A stretch of DNA of 32,662 bases. It comes from an uncultured Clostridia bacterium. Its GTDB lineage: Bacteria; Bacillota; Clostridia; TANB77; CAG-508. Positions 4,821 to 12,850 of this stretch are shown here, one piece after another (positions within the stretch are counted from its first letter, which is position 1; each line of letters starts with the position of its first letter). Where the stretch lies: the NCBI GenBank assembly GCA_944387505.1, contig CALXFG010000024.1:1-32662 (forward strand), in the 5' to 3' direction. The position numbers were made by a program, and so were the translations under genes. Below the pieces are notes generated by a model. It was not told the origin of the DNA. It saw only the letters and a program-made list of their open reading frames with translations, and made no database searches.

Positions 4821-6683
4821 ATGAAAAAGAGATTAAGAAAAATTATTATAGCAGCCATTGTTTTTTTATTAGCTGTTTTGATAGAAAAAATAAACTTTGT
4901 CAATATCAATGAAAATACAATATCCATTATACAAATTATATTATATATATTGAGTTATCTAATCGTTGGATTTGAAGTGGTAAAAAAAGCAGTCATAAAT
5001 ATTTTTCATGGAGATTTTTTTGATGAAAATTTTTTAATGAGCATAGCCACGATTGGTGCTTTTGCAATTAAAGAATTTCCAGAAGCAGTTGCAGTTATGT
5101 TATTCTATCAAGTTGGAGAATATTTCCAAAGTTATGCAGTTAAAAAGTCTAGAAAATCTATTGCAAGTTTAATGGATATCAGACCAGATTATGCCAATTT
5201 GAAAGTAAATGGAAACATAAAGAAGAAATCACCTGAAGAAGTAAAGATAGATGATATTATTGTTGTAAAACCAGGAGAAAAGGTTCCTTTGGATGGAATT
5301 GTCATAGAAGGAAATTCTATGTTAGATACTTCGGCATTAACAGGAGAATCTGTTCCAAGAGAAATAAATGTAAATGATCATATATTAAGTGGATGTATTA
5401 ATTTAAATGGTGTTTTAGAAATTAAAGTAGAAAAAGAATTTGGAGAATCAACAGTTAGTAAAATATTAGATTTAGTTGAAAATGCAACAAATAAAAAAGC
5501 AAAAACAGAAAACTTTATTACAAAGTTTTCAAAATATTATACTCCAATTGTTGTGTTTTTAGCATTAATCATAGCATTTATTCCACCAATGATAATGCAA
5601 ACAAACATATTAGATTGGGTATATAGAGCTCTTACATTTTTAGTGGTATCATGTCCATGTGCTTTAGTCATTTCTGTTCCACTTAGTTTCTTTAGTGGAA
5701 TTGGAGCAGCTTCTAAAAAAGGAATATTAGTAAAAGGAAGTAATTATTTAGAGTTATTATCTAAAACAGAAATTGCTGTATTTGACAAAACAGGAACTTT
5801 AACAGAAGGTGTTTTTGATGTACAAAAGATTAAGAATGAAAATGGAATTGACAAAAACGAATTATTAGAATTAGCGGCATATTGTGAAAGTTATTCAAAT
5901 CACCCAATATCGATGTCTATACAAAAAGCTTATGGAAAAGAGATAGATAAAAATAGAATTATCCATAGTGAAGAAGTTGCAGGAAAAGGAATTATTAGCA
6001 AAATTGATGACAAAGAAGTCGCTTGTGGAAATATAAAATTAATGGAAGAGTTAAATCTAAAAAATATAGAACAAGTAGATGAAATCGGAACAGTTATTTA
6101 TATAGCAATTAATAAACAATATGCAGGATATATTTTAATAAGTGATAAAATAAAAGAAGATTCTAAAAAAGCAATTCAAGATTTGAAAAAAGCAGGTGTT
6201 AGAAAAACAGTTATGCTAACAGGGGATAACAAAGATGTTGCAGAAAAAGTAAATCAAGAATTAAAGCTAGATATGGTATATAGTGAATTGCTTCCAGTAG
6301 ATAAGGTAAATAAAGTGGAAGAATTATTGAAAAACAAAAATGAAGAAGCAAAATTAGCATTTATTGGTGATGGAATTAATGATGCACCAGTATTAGCAAG
6401 AGCAGATATAGGAATTGCTATGGGAGGATTAGGTTCAGATGCAGCCATAGAAGCAGCAGATATTGTCATTATGACAGATGAGCCATCAAAAATAGCAACA
6501 GCCATGAAAATATCAAGAAAAACTTTAAAGATTGTGTATCAAAATATTAGTTTTGCATTAATCGTAAAAATTGGTGTTTTAATATTAAGTGCTTTTGGTT
6601 TGGCTTCCATGTGGGCAGCAGTATTTGCTGATGTAGGTGTAACCGTTCTAGCAGTCTTAAATTCATTTAGAGCTTTAAAATAA
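4821..6683 (+). CDS. cadA: Cd/Zn/Pb-exporting P1B-type ATPase
   Basis: A 620-residue heavy-metal efflux ATPase of the plasma membrane. In order: membrane helices from the N-terminus, actuator motif TGES (174-177), the metal-binding SCPC (277-280) in the transport helix, phosphorylation motif DKTGTLT with Asp322, the P1B hallmark HP (361-362), ATP-binding TGDN, and hinge GDGINDAP (516-523). The last helices carry Lys583 and Asp604, counterparts of the charged residues that mark the Zn/Cd/Pb group (ZntA, CadA) rather than the copper group. No N-terminal HMA domain is present; it is supplied by the gene just upstream. AGAGGTGAG precedes the ATG. Expression should follow CadC release by metal. 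Confidence 0.92.
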   Translation: MKKRLRKIIIAAIVFLLAVLIEKINFVNINENTISIIQIILYILSYLIVGFEVVKKAVINIFHGDFFDENFLMSIATIGAFAIKEFPEAVAVMLFYQVGEYFQSYAVKKSRKSIASLMDIRPDYANLKVNGNIKKKSPEEVKIDDIIVVKPGEKVPLDGIVIEGNSMLDTSALTGESVPREINVNDHILSGCINLNGVLEIKVEKEFGESTVSKILDLVENATNKKAKTENFITKFSKYYTPIVVFLALIIAFIPPMIMQTNILDWVYRALTFLVVSCPCALVISVPLSFFSGIGAASKKGILVKGSNYLELLSKTEIAVFDKTGTLTEGVFDVQKIKNENGIDKNELLELAAYCESYSNHPISMSIQKAYGKEIDKNRIIHSEEVAGKGIISKIDDKEVACGNIKLMEELNLKNIEQVDEIGTVIYIAINKQYAGYILISDKIKEDSKKAIQDLKKAGVRKTVMLTGDNKDVAEKVNQELKLDMVYSELLPVDKVNKVEELLKNKNEEAKLAFIGDGINDAPVLARADIGIAMGGLGSDAAIEAADIVIMTDEPSKIATAMKISRKTLKIVYQNISFALIVKIGVLILSAFGLASMWAAVFADVGVTVLAVLNSFRALK

Positions 6684-6827
6684 AAAAGAGAAGTAATTTT
6701 CATAGAGTTATTTATATCATAAAAGGTAAAAATATTATAAAATCTATGATGAATATAATGAATAAAGATTCTGCTAATAATAAATTGTGATACTTGAAAG
6801 TTGAATGATTGAATAGAAATCTAATTA

Positions 6828-7011
6828 AAAAGCGAAACCATATTATTTTTTATAAAGATATTGAATGTGATTGGAAAGTTCTTAGAAAATGTTAAAATCG
6901 ATTACTGAGGGAGCAATTCCATTGGAGAGGCTCAGTAATCGATTTTTAGATTTTCTTAGAGCTTGTATTGAACCGAAATATCTTTATAAAAAATGATATG
7001 GTTTCTCTTTT
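6828..7011. repeat. Long two-tier hairpin element A (184 bp)
   Basis: The outer arms 6828-6862 and 6977-7011 are 35-bp inverted repeats with two mismatches (start AAAAGCGAAACCATAT, end ATATGGTTTCTCTTTT). Inside lie unpaired stretches of about 17 and 16 bases. A second stem of about 30 bp with a few mismatches follows, built on AAAATCGATTACTGAG and CTCAGTAATCGATTTT, and a loop of about 20 bases. It fills the convergent gap between cadA and the minus-strand gene ending at 7031 and could also terminate both. The rest of the gap (6684-6827) holds no gene that I can support. Confidence 0.75.
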
Positions 7012-7030
7012 GCAATCAATTTATTAAAAC

Positions 7031-7867
7031 TCATTTCACAATTTTAATGAAATTATATTCATATCCTGAAACAGAAATATTCTCATTTTTTTCACCTTTA
7101 TATATGCCCCCATCATCACCACTTAAATCTACTTTAAGTCTTACAGGACAAATAAATTCTTCATTTAAATTATTCACAATATGAATCGTAAAATTTAAAG
7201 AATAATTGATATCATTTAAATCTATACCAGCTTCTTGTAATACTTTTCCATTAAAAGAAATTGTATTAGAATCAGAAGAAGTAGCATAGTTTGTGACAAT
7301 ATTTTCGTTCATATATTCTAAAGTAATTGGATTTGAACAATCTGTATAAAATGTTGGTGTTGCGTAATCTGTATGATTATTTTGATCATTTGTACTAACA
7401 ATATTATATTCTATTTTATCACTATTTAACTCTTCGATGTCTTTGTATTCTGCAAATTCAAAGGGACTCTTATAATTTACATATTGGTGCCCTTTATCTG
7501 AGCCTGTTTGAATACTAATATTATCAATATATAATTCTTTTACAGTATTTTCATTTGTAAGATCATAAACTGTACTTGTATTATCTAAGTATATGGCAAT
7601 ATCACTATATTGTAAAATACTTAAATCTTGCAAAGATTCATTTTCACTTTTATCAATGGCATTAGCACTACTATATATTAATATCTTTTGGATTTTAAAG
7701 ATAGGATTTTCATTTTGTTCAGCAATTTTTTCAACCTGAGTAGAAAATTCATCCTTTGCATAAGAAGTTCTGAAAATCAAATCATAATACAAAAACAACA
7801 ATATACATAATAGTAATATTAAAATTGTAAAAACAGCTTTATGATGTTTTATTTTAATTTTTTTCAT
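7031..7867 (-). CDS. Membrane-anchored extracytoplasmic protein, unknown function
   Basis: A 278-residue protein with a basic start (MKKIKIKHHK) and one membrane helix at about residues 11-28; the rest should lie outside the cell. The exterior part is acidic and rich in Asn, Asp, Ser and Thr with beta-type stretches, and contains two Cys. No enzyme motif is seen and I do not recognise the family. It begins 11 bases downstream of the wall hydrolase gene on the same strand, so the two are almost certainly co-transcribed, suggesting a role at the cell surface. AAGGAG lies just upstream of the ATG. Confidence 0.75.
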   Translation of the reverse strand: MKKIKIKHHKAVFTILILLLCILLFLYYDLIFRTSYAKDEFSTQVEKIAEQNENPIFKIQKILIYSSANAIDKSENESLQDLSILQYSDIAIYLDNTSTVYDLTNENTVKELYIDNISIQTGSDKGHQYVNYKSPFEFAEYKDIEELNSDKIEYNIVSTNDQNNHTDYATPTFYTDCSNPITLEYMNENIVTNYATSSDSNTISFNGKVLQEAGIDLNDINYSLNFTIHIVNNLNEEFICPVRLKVDLSGDDGGIYKGEKNENISVSGYEYNFIKIVK

Positions 7868-7878
7868 AATAACTCCTT

Positions 7879-9318
7879 TTAACTAAGTCTATTATATAAC
7901 ATTTCCATGTAAGAATATACTTTTGTATGCCAATCTGGGTCACTAGCATATCTTTGGTTAACACCTTCTAGAGTAGGACCATTATAATACCAAGCACTTG
8001 CTGTTTCCCCATCATAGATTTTAGTTCCAGCAGGGTTTAAGTAATATTTAACTAATGATTTTGTTACAGTTTCAATTCCTTCGGCAAATGAACTAAAATC
8101 ATAAGAAGATTCATAAGGTGTTTCATCATAAGAACCATAACCAAATAAGTTATTTTTATCATTAGCTATTTGTGATGTACCCCAAGCACTTTCATGGATA
8201 GCAATAGAAGCAATAAAGATACCATTTACATTGTACTTCTTGTCCATGTTATAAAAGACTTCTGCATTTTCTTCAAAAATTCCATTTTTATCATTTGGTA
8301 AATCTTTAAAGATTTTTTGATAATCTTTTAAAGTTAAGCCAGTGGATTTATTTAATTCCATTTCAATATTAACATTGTTTAAAATTCTTTGGATTCTATT
8401 TTTCTCGATAATACTTGGTGTTTTTGTAGGTGATGTTAATACATTAGTAGGTAAATATCCCTCAATCGTATCAAAAGATACTTTACACCAATCTTCATTA
8501 GGTAATTCTAGAAGTTTAACATCTATATAGTTTTTTATGTCTGCAACTTCTTCAGAATCTTGTGAAGGTTCTTTCCTTAAAGTTGCGTCTTTGCTTAAAT
8601 AAATTGTATCTCCAATATGTATGTTTAAGTCTGCTAAGAAATCTGAAGTTCCAATATCTAAAATTTGTGGTGTTGGTTCTTCAATTGTTTCTTTTGCTAA
8701 AATAATTTCTTCTACAAATTCTCCATTTTCATAAGTTTTTACTAAAGAAACATTTTCTTTTCCCATAACACCTTCTTGTAAAACAACTTGTTCACCTCTA
8801 GGAAGTGTTGGATTTTGTTGTGTTTGGATTTCATATTCGATTTCCCTTTCTTCAGAAACTTGTTCTTTTACTTTTTCAAAACTTGAGTTTTCAGAAATTA
8901 TCTTTTGCATATTCAACGCTTTTCTGTTGATTTCAAAATCGGTAGGAATAGATGCTGTTTCTACAACTTCGTCTGTTTCTTCTGAAGTATTTCCCGTTTC
9001 AACTGAAAATACATTCATAGGAAAAATTGCAATAATGACTAAAACTAAAACAACAAGAACAATTAGCAAATTTGAAAGTTTAATACCTTTTTTGTTGTCA
9101 AAAGAAATATTATTATTTTCAATAAAAGAAACTTTTGCTTTAGGTCTTGTAGATTTTTGTTTAGTTCGTGTATTCGTCCTAGATACTGAATTAGGTTTTG
9201 AAGATGTATTTATTTCATTTGCCCCAGAATATCGAATTTCTTGTAACTCTTTAAAAACATCAGACAAATTTCTGTTATCTTGCCTATTATTCATAGAGCG
9301 ATTTTTGTCATTTAACAT
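7879..9318 (-). CDS. Membrane-anchored G5/SH3b/glucosaminidase cell-wall hydrolase
   Basis: A 479-residue peptidoglycan hydrolase. Residues 1-80 form a basic, Asn/Ser-rich cytoplasmic tail. A membrane helix follows at 82-100 and an acidic stalk at 106-150. A G5 domain occupies about 155-223 (PRGEQVVLQEGVMGKENV, TYENGEFVEE, EPTPQI). A bacterial SH3 domain lies at about 235-295 (ATLRKEPSQDSEEVADI, WCKVSFDTIEGYLPTN). The C-terminal glucosaminidase domain (GH73-like) spans about 345-479, with the probable acid Glu376 in AIHESAWG and the NNLFGYGSYD motif. G5 and SH3b bind wall glycans or peptides; the last domain cuts between GlcNAc and MurNAc. The type II topology keeps it tethered. A long cytoplasmic N-terminus is unusual for a hydrolase and could be a target for regulation. 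It heads an operon with the gene ending at 7031. Confidence 0.88.
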   Translation of the reverse strand: MLNDKNRSMNNRQDNRNLSDVFKELQEIRYSGANEINTSSKPNSVSRTNTRTKQKSTRPKAKVSFIENNNISFDNKKGIKLSNLLIVLVVLVLVIIAIFPMNVFSVETGNTSEETDEVVETASIPTDFEINRKALNMQKIISENSSFEKVKEQVSEEREIEYEIQTQQNPTLPRGEQVVLQEGVMGKENVSLVKTYENGEFVEEIILAKETIEEPTPQILDIGTSDFLADLNIHIGDTIYLSKDATLRKEPSQDSEEVADIKNYIDVKLLELPNEDWCKVSFDTIEGYLPTNVLTSPTKTPSIIEKNRIQRILNNVNIEMELNKSTGLTLKDYQKIFKDLPNDKNGIFEENAEVFYNMDKKYNVNGIFIASIAIHESAWGTSQIANDKNNLFGYGSYDETPYESSYDFSSFAEGIETVTKSLVKYYLNPAGTKIYDGETASAWYYNGPTLEGVNQRYASDPDWHTKVYSYMEMLYNRLS

Positions 9319-9354
9319 CTTATTTTCCTCACTTTCATAAAATTATACATTCTT

Positions 9355-9383
9355 ATTATACACTAACAAAATAGACTTGTCTA
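9355..9383 (-). promoter_or_regulatory. Promoter of the wall-hydrolase operon
   Basis: On the minus strand, TAGACA (9383-9378), a 17-base spacer and TATAAT (9360-9355), about 37 bases before the ATG at 9318. Confidence 0.6.
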
Positions 9384-9452
9384 CAAAAAAATGCAAAAAA
9401 GAACAAAGTAGCAAAAATTTCTAAAAAATAAATGAATAAATCCTTAATTTGC

Positions 9453-9480
9453 TTGCAAATTCTATAAAATAGTATATAAT
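9453..9480 (+). promoter_or_regulatory. Promoter of the rnc operon, with a long leader
   Basis: TTGCAA (9453-9458), a 16-base spacer and TATAAT (9475-9480). The leader to ATG 9694 would be about 207 nt. It has AAGGAG at 9495 followed only by a three-codon ORF, and a small AATTGAT/ATCAATT hairpin near 9530-9552. No known riboswitch is recognised in it. RNase III often controls its own mRNA by cutting leader stems, but no long stem is evident here. Confidence 0.5.
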
Positions 9481-9693
9481 AGAGACATAAGTTAAGGAGA
9501 AATATAACTATTCAGATATATGGATTTTTAATTGATAGCCTGAATCAATTTATAATAGATTTTATGCGAAGAAGTTAGAAATAAAATTCAAGAATCAATA
9601 GAAGTTAAATGAATGCATCATGAATTTTGGACTAGTCTGAATAATAAAGTACAAAATGAAACGAGACGTAATTAGGAAGGAAAGCGAACAAAC

Positions 9694-10368
9694 ATGAATT
9701 TAGAAGGAATTGAAAAAGAAATAGGATATACATTTCAAAACAAAGAATTGCTAAAAATAGCATTAACACATACATCTTATGCTTATGAAAAACATATTAG
9801 TAGTAATGAAAAATTAGAATTTTTAGGAGATAGCATATTAGAATTTTTATCAAGTAGATATTTATTTACACATTATAAGAATCTAAGAGAAGGGGAAATG
9901 ACAAAGGTAAGAGCAACCGTTGTATGTGAAAATAGTTTATATAAAGTAGCAACAAAACATCATTTTGGAGACTATTTATTATTAGGAAAATCAGAAAAAA
10001 TCAATGGAGGAAATAAAAGACCAGCTATATTAGCAGATAGTGTAGAAGCAGTTATTGCAGCTATGTATTTAGATGGTGGATTAGAGCCAGTAAACACATT
10101 CATTATTGAAAATTTAAAAGATGAAATTGAACAAGCAAGTAAGCATGTAGGTGATAAAGATTATAAAACGGTATTACAAGAAAAATTACAAGAAGCAGGA
10201 GATGTAAAAATAGAGTATGAGATTATAAAAGAAAGTGGTCCAGACCATGATAAGAGATTTGAGGCACAAGTTAAATTCAATGGAAAAGTTTTGGCAAAAG
10301 GTTCTGGGAAAAGTAAAAAAGGGGCTGAAATGCAAGCTGCAAAAAAAGCGTTAGAAAATTTAAAATAG
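9694..10368 (+). CDS. rnc: Ribonuclease III
   Basis: A 224-residue double-strand-specific endoribonuclease that processes rRNA precursors and structured mRNAs. The catalytic domain covers about residues 1-150 with the signature NEKLEFLGDS (38-47) and the second acidic motif LADSVEAVIAAMYLDGG. A double-stranded-RNA-binding domain follows (about 155-224), ending GSGKSKKGAEMQAAKKALENL. Length is normal. AGGAAGGAAAG precedes the ATG. It is followed 15 bases later by an Elp3-like radical SAM gene, a common pairing in Clostridia. The long DNA hairpins elsewhere in the window would be natural substrates if transcribed. Confidence 0.95.
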   Translation: MNLEGIEKEIGYTFQNKELLKIALTHTSYAYEKHISSNEKLEFLGDSILEFLSSRYLFTHYKNLREGEMTKVRATVVCENSLYKVATKHHFGDYLLLGKSEKINGGNKRPAILADSVEAVIAAMYLDGGLEPVNTFIIENLKDEIEQASKHVGDKDYKTVLQEKLQEAGDVKIEYEIIKESGPDHDKRFEAQVKFNGKVLAKGSGKSKKGAEMQAAKKALENLK

Positions 10369-10383
10369 AAAAGAGGTAAATCT

Positions 10384-11472
10384 ATGAAACATCAATATAT
10401 CATACCGATATTTGTACCACATTTAGGTTGTCCGAATGATTGTATTTTTTGTAATCAAAAATCGATTAGTGGTCAAAAAAAGAATATGACAAAAGAAGAA
10501 TCAAAAAAGATAATAGATGATTACCTAGAACATATAAAAGATAAAGAAGCACAAATTGAAATTGCTTTCTTTGGAGGAAGTTTTACAGCAATAGAAGAAA
10601 CATTGCAAAATGAATTATTAGAACTAGCATATGAGTATGTAAAAAACGGAAAAGTGGAAAGTATTAGAATATCGACAAGACCAGATTGTATTAATAAAGA
10701 TATTTTAAAAAGACTAAAAAAATATAAAGTAAAAACGATTGAATTAGGAGTGCAATCTTCAAATGATTATATCTTAAAAAGAGCAAATAGAGGGCATACA
10801 TTTCAAGATGTTAAAAAAGCATCAAAATTAATTCGATTTTATGGCTTTAAGTTAGGACATCAAATGATGGTAGGATTACCAGAAAGTACAAGAATTGATG
10901 AGATTAATACAGCAAAAGCATTGATAAAATTAAAACCAAAAATGGTAAGAATATATCCAGTCTTAGTGGTAAAAAATACAAAATTAGAAAAAGAATATCA
11001 AGAAGGCATTTATGAGCCATTACCATTACCACAAGCAATTGAAACTTGTAAAGAATTGGTTAGAATGTTTGCAGATAAAAAGATTGATATTATTAGAGTC
11101 GGTTTACAAAGCACGGATGAAATTGCAGATCCAAGTAAAGAAAAAAGTGAAGTGGTAGCAGGACCATATCACCCAGCATTCAGACAATTGGTGGAATCCG
11201 CTATGTGGTATGATGCCATTGTTGGAAAAATTAAGAAATTAAATGTCAAAGTAAAAGAAGTAGAAGTGAAAGTAAATCCAATAGATGCCAATAATGTTAT
11301 CGGACATAAAAAAGAAAATGTCAAGAAATTAAAAGAATATTATGATGTGGATTTAGTTTTAAAACAAGATGCATCAATTAAACAAGGAAAATCTAAAATT
11401 GAAGTCACAAAAACATTTAAAGATTTTGCTTATGAAGAAAAAGAAGAGGAGAAAGAAGTTAGTAAAAAATAA
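10384..11472 (+). CDS. Elp3-like radical SAM protein
   Basis: A 362-residue radical SAM enzyme. The [4Fe-4S] motif is CPNDCIFC (about residues 17-24, CxxxCxxC). The SAM-binding features AFFGGSFTAIE and STRPDCI follow, and then the Elp3-type run IELGVQSSNDYILKRANRGH and LGHQMMVGLPEST. It resembles the radical SAM part of Elongator protein 3 without the acetyltransferase domain, so a tRNA wobble-uridine role is possible but unproven. The last 20 residues are a Lys/Glu-rich tail. AGAGGTAAA precedes the ATG. It is likely co-transcribed with rnc. Confidence 0.85.
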   Translation: MKHQYIIPIFVPHLGCPNDCIFCNQKSISGQKKNMTKEESKKIIDDYLEHIKDKEAQIEIAFFGGSFTAIEETLQNELLELAYEYVKNGKVESIRISTRPDCINKDILKRLKKYKVKTIELGVQSSNDYILKRANRGHTFQDVKKASKLIRFYGFKLGHQMMVGLPESTRIDEINTAKALIKLKPKMVRIYPVLVVKNTKLEKEYQEGIYEPLPLPQAIETCKELVRMFADKKIDIIRVGLQSTDEIADPSKEKSEVVAGPYHPAFRQLVESAMWYDAIVGKIKKLNVKVKEVEVKVNPIDANNVIGHKKENVKKLKEYYDVDLVLKQDASIKQGKSKIEVTKTFKDFAYEEKEEEKEVSKK

Positions 11473-11532
11473 AGTTGAACAAAAGCGACATAATCAGGAT
11501 ATTTATTTTTTAGATAGTTTATCGTTTCGTAT

Positions 11533-11575
11533 AAAATCACCTGAAATTACCAATACTAGTAATAAAGGTGATTTT
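11533..11575 (+). promoter_or_regulatory. Hairpin that masks the yitT-like ribosome-binding site and resembles a terminator
   Basis: AAAATCACCT (11533-11542) pairs with AGGTGATTTT (11566-11575); the loop contains a further ATTAC/GTAAT stem. The 3' arm includes the only plausible SD (AAAGGTGA, 11564-11571), eight bases before ATG 11580, and ends in a T-run. It could stop transcription from the rnc operon, or block translation of the next gene, or do both as an attenuator. Confidence 0.55.
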
Positions 11576-11579
11576 TATT

Positions 11580-12440
11580 ATGAACTTAAAAGAAAAAATA
11601 CTGATAAAAAGATTTATTTTAGAAACATTGGGAACCATTTTAGGTGCATTTATTATTGCAGTAGCTGTATCATTATTTTTGTTGCCAAATAAATTATCTT
11701 CTGGAGGGGTAGCTGGACTTGCAACAATCACCTATTACTTATTTCATATTCCGATGGGAATTAGTATGTTAATTATAAATGTCCCATTATTTTTAATGTC
11801 CATATTAAAAATCGGGAAAACCTTTTTTGTAAAATCGGTTATAGGAACGATTACGTTATCAATGTTTATTGATATATTAGATAAAGTAAAACCATTAACA
11901 GGAGATAAATTTTTAGCTTGTATCTATGGTGGAATTTTAATGGGGTTAGGAACAGCCATTATCTTAAAATGTAATAGCTCAACAGGAGGAACAGACTTAT
12001 TTAGCTATATAGCAAGAATTTACAAACCAACCATAAAAGTGGGAGAAATCATATTTTTAATTGATATTGTAATTGTTGCCCTAAACATGATTTTTCTAAG
12101 AGAAATTGAAATTGGGTTATATTCAGCAATTGCCATCTATCTAATGGGAAAATTTATTGATATTTTGTTTGAAGGTATTTATTTTACAAAACTTATTTAT
12201 ATTGTGTCTGACAAATCAGAAGAAATTGCAAAGGAAATTGGAAATACAATAGGAAGAGGCACAACCGGAATTTATGGAAAAGGTATGTACACCAATTCTG
12301 ATAAATTAATTTTAATGTGTGCAGTTACTAGAAAGGATGTTGGAAATACCATACAAATTATAAGGAGAATAGATAAGAAAAGTTTTGTGATTATTACGAA
12401 TTCAAGAGAGGTATTAGGACTGGGATTTAAGAATGAATAA
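11580..12440 (+). CDS. YitT/DUF2179-family membrane protein
   Basis: A 286-residue protein with five to six membrane helices in the first 200 residues. These include the family motif LFLLPNKLSSGGVAGLATI and the GTAIILKCNSSTGGTD segment. A cytoplasmic C-terminal DUF2179-type domain begins near ISDKSEEIAKEI and contains GRGTTGIYGKGMYT. Function is not established for the family; transport or export roles are proposed for relatives. The ATG at 11580 is preferred to an in-frame GTG at 11568, because AAAGGTGA lies eight bases before the ATG and overlaps that GTG. That SD is inside a hairpin, so expression may be conditional. Confidence 0.88.
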   Translation: MNLKEKILIKRFILETLGTILGAFIIAVAVSLFLLPNKLSSGGVAGLATITYYLFHIPMGISMLIINVPLFLMSILKIGKTFFVKSVIGTITLSMFIDILDKVKPLTGDKFLACIYGGILMGLGTAIILKCNSSTGGTDLFSYIARIYKPTIKVGEIIFLIDIVIVALNMIFLREIEIGLYSAIAIYLMGKFIDILFEGIYFTKLIYIVSDKSEEIAKEIGNTIGRGTTGIYGKGMYTNSDKLILMCAVTRKDVGNTIQIIRRIDKKSFVIITNSREVLGLGFKNE

Positions 12441-12443
12441 AAG

Positions 12444-12465
12444 GGAAAAATGAGTCCGTCCCCAA
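12444..12465. repeat. 22-bp block repeated in inverted form at 16134-16155
   Basis: The sequence containing AAAAATGAGTCCGTCCCC here is matched exactly, in reverse complement, over 22 bases at 16134-16155. Blocks with GGGGACGGACTC are characteristic of dispersed REP-like repeats in some Firmicutes. It lies just after the yitT-like stop codon and before the promoter of the small GC-rich gene. Confidence 0.6.
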
Positions 12466-12477
12466 AATCCTTAAAGT

Positions 12478-12506
12478 TTGTATTATTAAGCAATTTGTGG
12501 TATAAT
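12478..12506 (+). promoter_or_regulatory. Promoter of the small GC-rich gene
   Basis: TTGTAT (12478-12483), a 17-base spacer and TATAAT (12501-12506). The leader holds a hairpin, TCCACTA (12534-12540) with TAGTGGA (12547-12553), 15 bases before the start codon. Confidence 0.6.
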
Positions 12507-12567
12507 AAAGAAGATAAAAAGCAAAGAAAGGGATCCACTAGAAATTTAGTGGACAAGGTACAAAATA

Positions 12568-12771
12568 ATGAAGAACTATAGTGCTTGGACAACCGAGAGG
12601 CTTCAGGAAGAAAAAGAGGATTTAATACTCGATTGCTATAATGTAACTCCAGACATTTGCGGACTGGATAAAACGGATAATCTGCAAATGATAAAGAGAA
12701 TGCGAGAGAAGCATGTGGAGTTGCTGGGGGTCCTTAACGAGTTACAGTCTCGGCCAGACGGGGAAACTTAA
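12568..12771 (+). CDS. Small uncharacterised protein (67 residues), probably acquired
   Basis: A soluble, helical, charged protein with two Cys (YNVTPDICGLDK) and an end rich in Met, Arg and Leu. The family is not recognised. Its composition is visibly richer in GC than its neighbours, with codons such as CTG, CGG and GGG that they avoid. The weak SD AAGG (12555-12558) lies nine bases before the ATG, just after a leader hairpin. It has its own promoter and a terminator whose stem begins within the last codons, so the unit of about 310 bp is self-contained. A REP-like block lies directly before it. It could be a small regulator from a mobile element; nothing in the sequence decides this. Confidence 0.55.
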   Translation: MKNYSAWTTERLQEEKEDLILDCYNVTPDICGLDKTDNLQMIKRMREKHVELLGVLNELQSRPDGET

Positions 12772-12788
12772 TTTAGTTTCCCTGTTTT
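12760..12788 (+). terminator. Terminator overlapping the stop codon of the 67-residue gene
   Basis: GGGAAACT (12761-12768) pairs with AGTTTCCC (12775-12782), with a 6-base loop containing the TAA stop; TGTTTTGTT follows. Confidence 0.75.
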
Positions 12789-12789
12789 G

Positions 12790-12818
12790 TTGTGAATTGT
12801 ATAGTTTTATGCTAATAT
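12790..12818 (+). promoter_or_regulatory. Possible promoter of the ECF sigma operon
   Basis: TTGTGA (12790-12795), a 17-base spacer and TAATAT (12813-12818), about 32 bases before ATG 12851. If the sigma factor drives its own operon, a different motif would be expected; the AT-rich leader is too short to decide this. Confidence 0.35.
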
Positions 12819-12850
12819 GTAAATACAAATTAGAGAAAAGGAAAAAATTA

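Noticed and set aside
6803..6816. A fourth CadC operator after cadA (GAATGATTGAATAG, as at 4021-4034)
   Set aside because: Only one half-site is present; the second half of the palindrome is missing and no promoter is attached.
6828..7011. Element A as 6S RNA or another known structured RNA
   Set aside because: Its stems are too long and too perfect, and it has no clear promoter or terminator of its own; a palindromic element fits better.
12713..12850. A longer N-terminus for the ECF sigma factor
   Set aside because: The in-frame extension runs through another gene and its terminator, and the sigma fold begins at ATG 12851.
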